This document shows positions 61,440-64,000 of a stretch of DNA of 64,000 bases, piece after piece (position 1 is the first letter of the stretch; every line of letters starts with the position of its first letter). The notes below the pieces were generated by a model. It saw only the letters and a program-made list of their open reading frames with translations. It had not been told where the DNA came from and did no database searches. The DNA is from Ophiodon elongatus. Lineage: Eukaryota; Chordata; Actinopteri; Perciformes; Hexagrammidae. The stretch lies in assembly GCA_016806645.1 (NCBI GenBank), contig JACSYO010001581.1, forward strand, positions 372,001 through 436,000, written 5' to 3'. Made by a program: the position numbers and the translations under genes.

Positions 61440-61760
61440 AAAACGGCAGAAGAGGAAGAGCAAGCCCCATCTCCGTCCTCCCCTCCCCTAATTTGCATTG
61501 CATGCTGAAATGCATGAACCGGGCCCATTAACCGAGGGGCCGTGCTGTGTTTTGGTTGTAAGCGAGGGGAGGGGGGCTGTCATATCTTTTGATTTGCTTG
61601 ATATGAAAACAGTGGTGGTTTGCAATCAATGGAACCTGTGGTTTATTTGGGGTGAAATGAGATTTTTTATTGGGATGTTTGCATCTCGATGCAATTTGCC
61701 AGCTTTATTGTGGCAGACCCGGGAGCATCCTCGCTTGATTTTACAGTAAATTTGTCATGG
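61440..61760. promoter_or_regulatory. Candidate conserved enhancer with POU-type octamer
   Basis: Contains ATTTGCAT (61491-61498, the Oct/POU octamer), GCATGCTGAAATGCATG, CTTTTGATTTGC and TTTGCATCTCGATGCAATTT. It is repeat-free with T/G-rich spacers. No recognisable protein in the frame at 61498-61749. The regulatory role is inference from motif content. Confidence 0.33.
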
Positions 61761-62539
61761 GGCCAATACAAGAGTTGAAAGTGAATATGGTTATTTATTT
61801 ACATGCACACAAACAGACACACTTTGTTGGACACTTCTGATGATTGTTGGAATGGAGATCCCAGCTGGCTACATGTGCTGGAGCCTGGTGTGAAGGCAGC
61901 CTATCAGAATGATTAGGCAGAGGGAGGGAAGGCCTACCAGCTGCTCTATATGTCATTGCATTGGGAAATATAATTTGGGAATCAGAAGACACCCCAAAGG
62001 TTTGTTTCAGTTTAACTTTAATGTGGTTTTGGAAAGCAGTGATGAATAGTTTGTGTTTTGGGATCTGGTTTTGGTTTGGAGAGTGATATAAAACATTGAT
62101 TTGGTTATGAGTATCTTACTCTTTTAGTCTAGTTTGTTAACGAGACTAAAGCCCACCAGATAAAGTATTTAACTCTTAACACTCGGCAGAGTGAATTCAT
62201 GTGTTGTGGTGGGATGTGCAGTGGATGCAGTCGTTGGTTGTGCTCAGGCTTGGGTGTAACGGATTACATTGGACAGTGGTACATAATTTGAATACAGAAA
62301 CAAGGTAACTGTATTCCTATTCAATTCATATGACGTGAAGGCAGGGAGGGATTTCACAGTCTGTTAAGAGCCCGGGCTCATTGTGAAGCCAACTGAGACT
62401 CAGGACAGAGCAGAAGTTGCCCTTTTCAGTCAACACATTCTCACATATCAACGCTTGGTCAGAGGCCCTATGCTTCAAACTAGGACGCTCTAGGTTCCCC
62501 TCTAGCATCAGTTTTGGATGTTGAAGGGACGGCATGTCA
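61761..62539. other. Unassigned
   Basis: No feature recognised. Confidence 0.4.
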
Positions 62540-62810
62540 GTTTCCACTTTCTACATGCATAGTGTCTTTTCAAAATAAACCTCCGTCTTCATAGCATTTT
62601 GGTTTAAGCATCGAAACTACTTAGTTAGGTTTAGGTAAAGAGCTTGGTTGACGACTTTTCTGACTAGCGTGACAAACCAGTCCCGTAACTAGTGACTCAC
62701 ATGACAAAATGTCAATGTTTACTTTTAGTTTCGCACAGGACACGAACGGCGGCCTCCTGGATGAGAGTCCTGTGTTTGTTGACCCATCTACCTAGCATCC
62801 ACCCGTCCTC
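62540..62810 (+). repeat. Family A copy (longest)
   Basis: TACATGCATAGTGTCTTTTC, AAAATAAACCTCC, AAACTACTTAGTTAGGTTTA, GGTAAAGAGCTTGGTT, then TTTACTTTTAGTTTCGC, GGCCTCCTGGATGAGAGTCC and TTGACCCATCTACC. It joins parts that occur separately in the other copies and so defines the order of the family. Confidence 0.8.
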
Positions 62811-64000
62811 TGTGGACTTTGTTGTTGTTTATGCTACAACAAGTGCTCTAACAAGGATGTGAGAGGGTTTACATTGGAGTTAGTATCAGATGCCGAGGGG
62901 CACTGACCAACCGTCAGCATTTGACGAGGTAGAGGTAGAGAACAGACGGCAGTACAGGCCAATGGATCAGTTAAAAGCACAACTCAAGCAATATAGAAAA
63001 CACTGAGAGGGAGCAGGTGGAACTGGACTGGTGTAAATAATTAGGGGGTAACTGTGGAAAGTGGGAAGGAATCAGGTGACTGGGTCCAGTGGGAATGTCT
63101 GAGGTCATCGATTGAACGAATGGACAATGGTTATGATTGGGAAGCTTCATAAACATGCAAGGGCCTGCAAAGGTAACAATGGCTGAAGAAAAGCTGAAGG
63201 AGGACAGGCTAAAAGCTACCCGTAGACTGATGCAATGCTCAACAAGGCTGTGCCATTCTTCTTCAAGAAAAATGCATGTGCCAAGGTACAGACTAGTTTG
63301 AAAGATGCGATAATAACATAAAAACTCTTCAGATTGATATCGCAAGAACCTTGGTCACGGCTACCTCATCCAAGCATTTGTTAAATTAAAATGTATAATT
63401 TAATTTAATTCAACATGTGTGCTGGTCAGACACAAGATAGACAAAACACACCCTGAGTCTGCTCAGAAAGCATGCTCACAGATTCATACGGGATGGCTGT
63501 ATGGAGAGTACGCGTAATAAGTATGGAATGTCTTTGTCCACAGTGAAGAACATCTCGTCAGTGACACCAGATATTCTTTGTCTAGCTTTCCTACCACAGC
63601 TCCATATAAGGACATCTTTCTGGCCTCTTTCCAGCTCGGCAGAAATAGACAGTCTTTATAAGTAGCTTTACAGATGAAAAAGTGTATATAAAATTATTTT
63701 AAGAATATAAAAGCATATTAAATATGATTATCTGTTGTCATCATATTCAGCTCATCAGTGTCCATTATATATGTATTTATTGAGTTGAATTAATAAATTA
63801 TTGTTAATGTAGACTAAAGATTAGGGATCTCTCAGTTTGATTCAGACAGTGGAATGGTTTCTTTGACAGTGCATAACATAAAAGAGTGTTTTATTATTTT
63901 TAGTACCTGCTCAACACATAACCAAGAAACTCAACATTTTTATTGTAATTTTTATTTTTTCATTGTCGAAGTGAAATTAGAAAATCTGAACTGGGACCTA
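62811..64000. other. Unassigned; AT-rich at the end
   Basis: No gene or repeat recognised. The frame at 62971-63345 (minus) has no domain. Confidence 0.4.

Overview
The window looks like non-coding DNA from a ray-finned (teleost, probably percomorph) fish. The evidence is very long (CA)n, (GA)n and (TA)n microsatellites, several tRNA-derived SINE remnants, pieces of L2/jockey-like LINEs and DIRS-like retrotransposons, and many fragments of interspersed repeats that are familiar from percomorph genomes. Those repeat-family recognitions come from memory of their motifs; no search was run. I find no complete protein-coding gene, no tRNA or rRNA gene, no CRISPR array and no prokaryote-type operon. 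The open reading frames are short, mostly low-complexity or antisense to repeats. The window is best read as a gene desert or the inside of one very long intron.

Layout. 0-10 kb: a 25-bp minisatellite (336-466), a decayed DIRS-like fragment (about 2490-3480) carrying a 47-bp tandem duplication, microsatellites, a perfect 64-bp palindrome (5375-5438), a DNA transposon with long inverted ends and TTAA borders (7048-8331) and a 5'-truncated LINE (9007-9908, minus). 10-27 kb: mostly single-copy-looking sequence with a (TA)n tract, a (GACT)n tract, one weak exon candidate (12779-12866), SINE remnants, and blocks that read like conserved non-coding elements (18.6-18.9, 22.9-23.3 and 25.6-26.1 kb). 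27-29 kb: a repeat graveyard. An 11-bp/33-bp higher-order minisatellite is followed by two SINEs, a DIRS-like RT piece and a LINE C-terminal piece, all four on the minus strand.

29-48 kb: mainly plain AT-rich DNA with scattered repeats, a 13-bp minisatellite (42613-42703) and candidate regulatory blocks near 38.7 and 40.3 kb. 48.4-50.9 kb: a long GC-richer, repeat-poor block that is the best candidate for a cluster of regulatory elements. 51-64 kb: more interspersed repeats, a polypurine tract of about 0.9 kb (60288-61212) and a further regulatory candidate (61.44-61.76 kb).

Nothing here forms a gene system. The mobile fragments are all broken and none could be autonomous. The most interesting non-standard signals are the 64-bp perfect palindrome, the TTAA-bordered element containing a second repeat split by an insert, the higher-order minisatellite, the polypurine tract, and the likely regulatory blocks. 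The regulatory calls are inference from sequence texture only.
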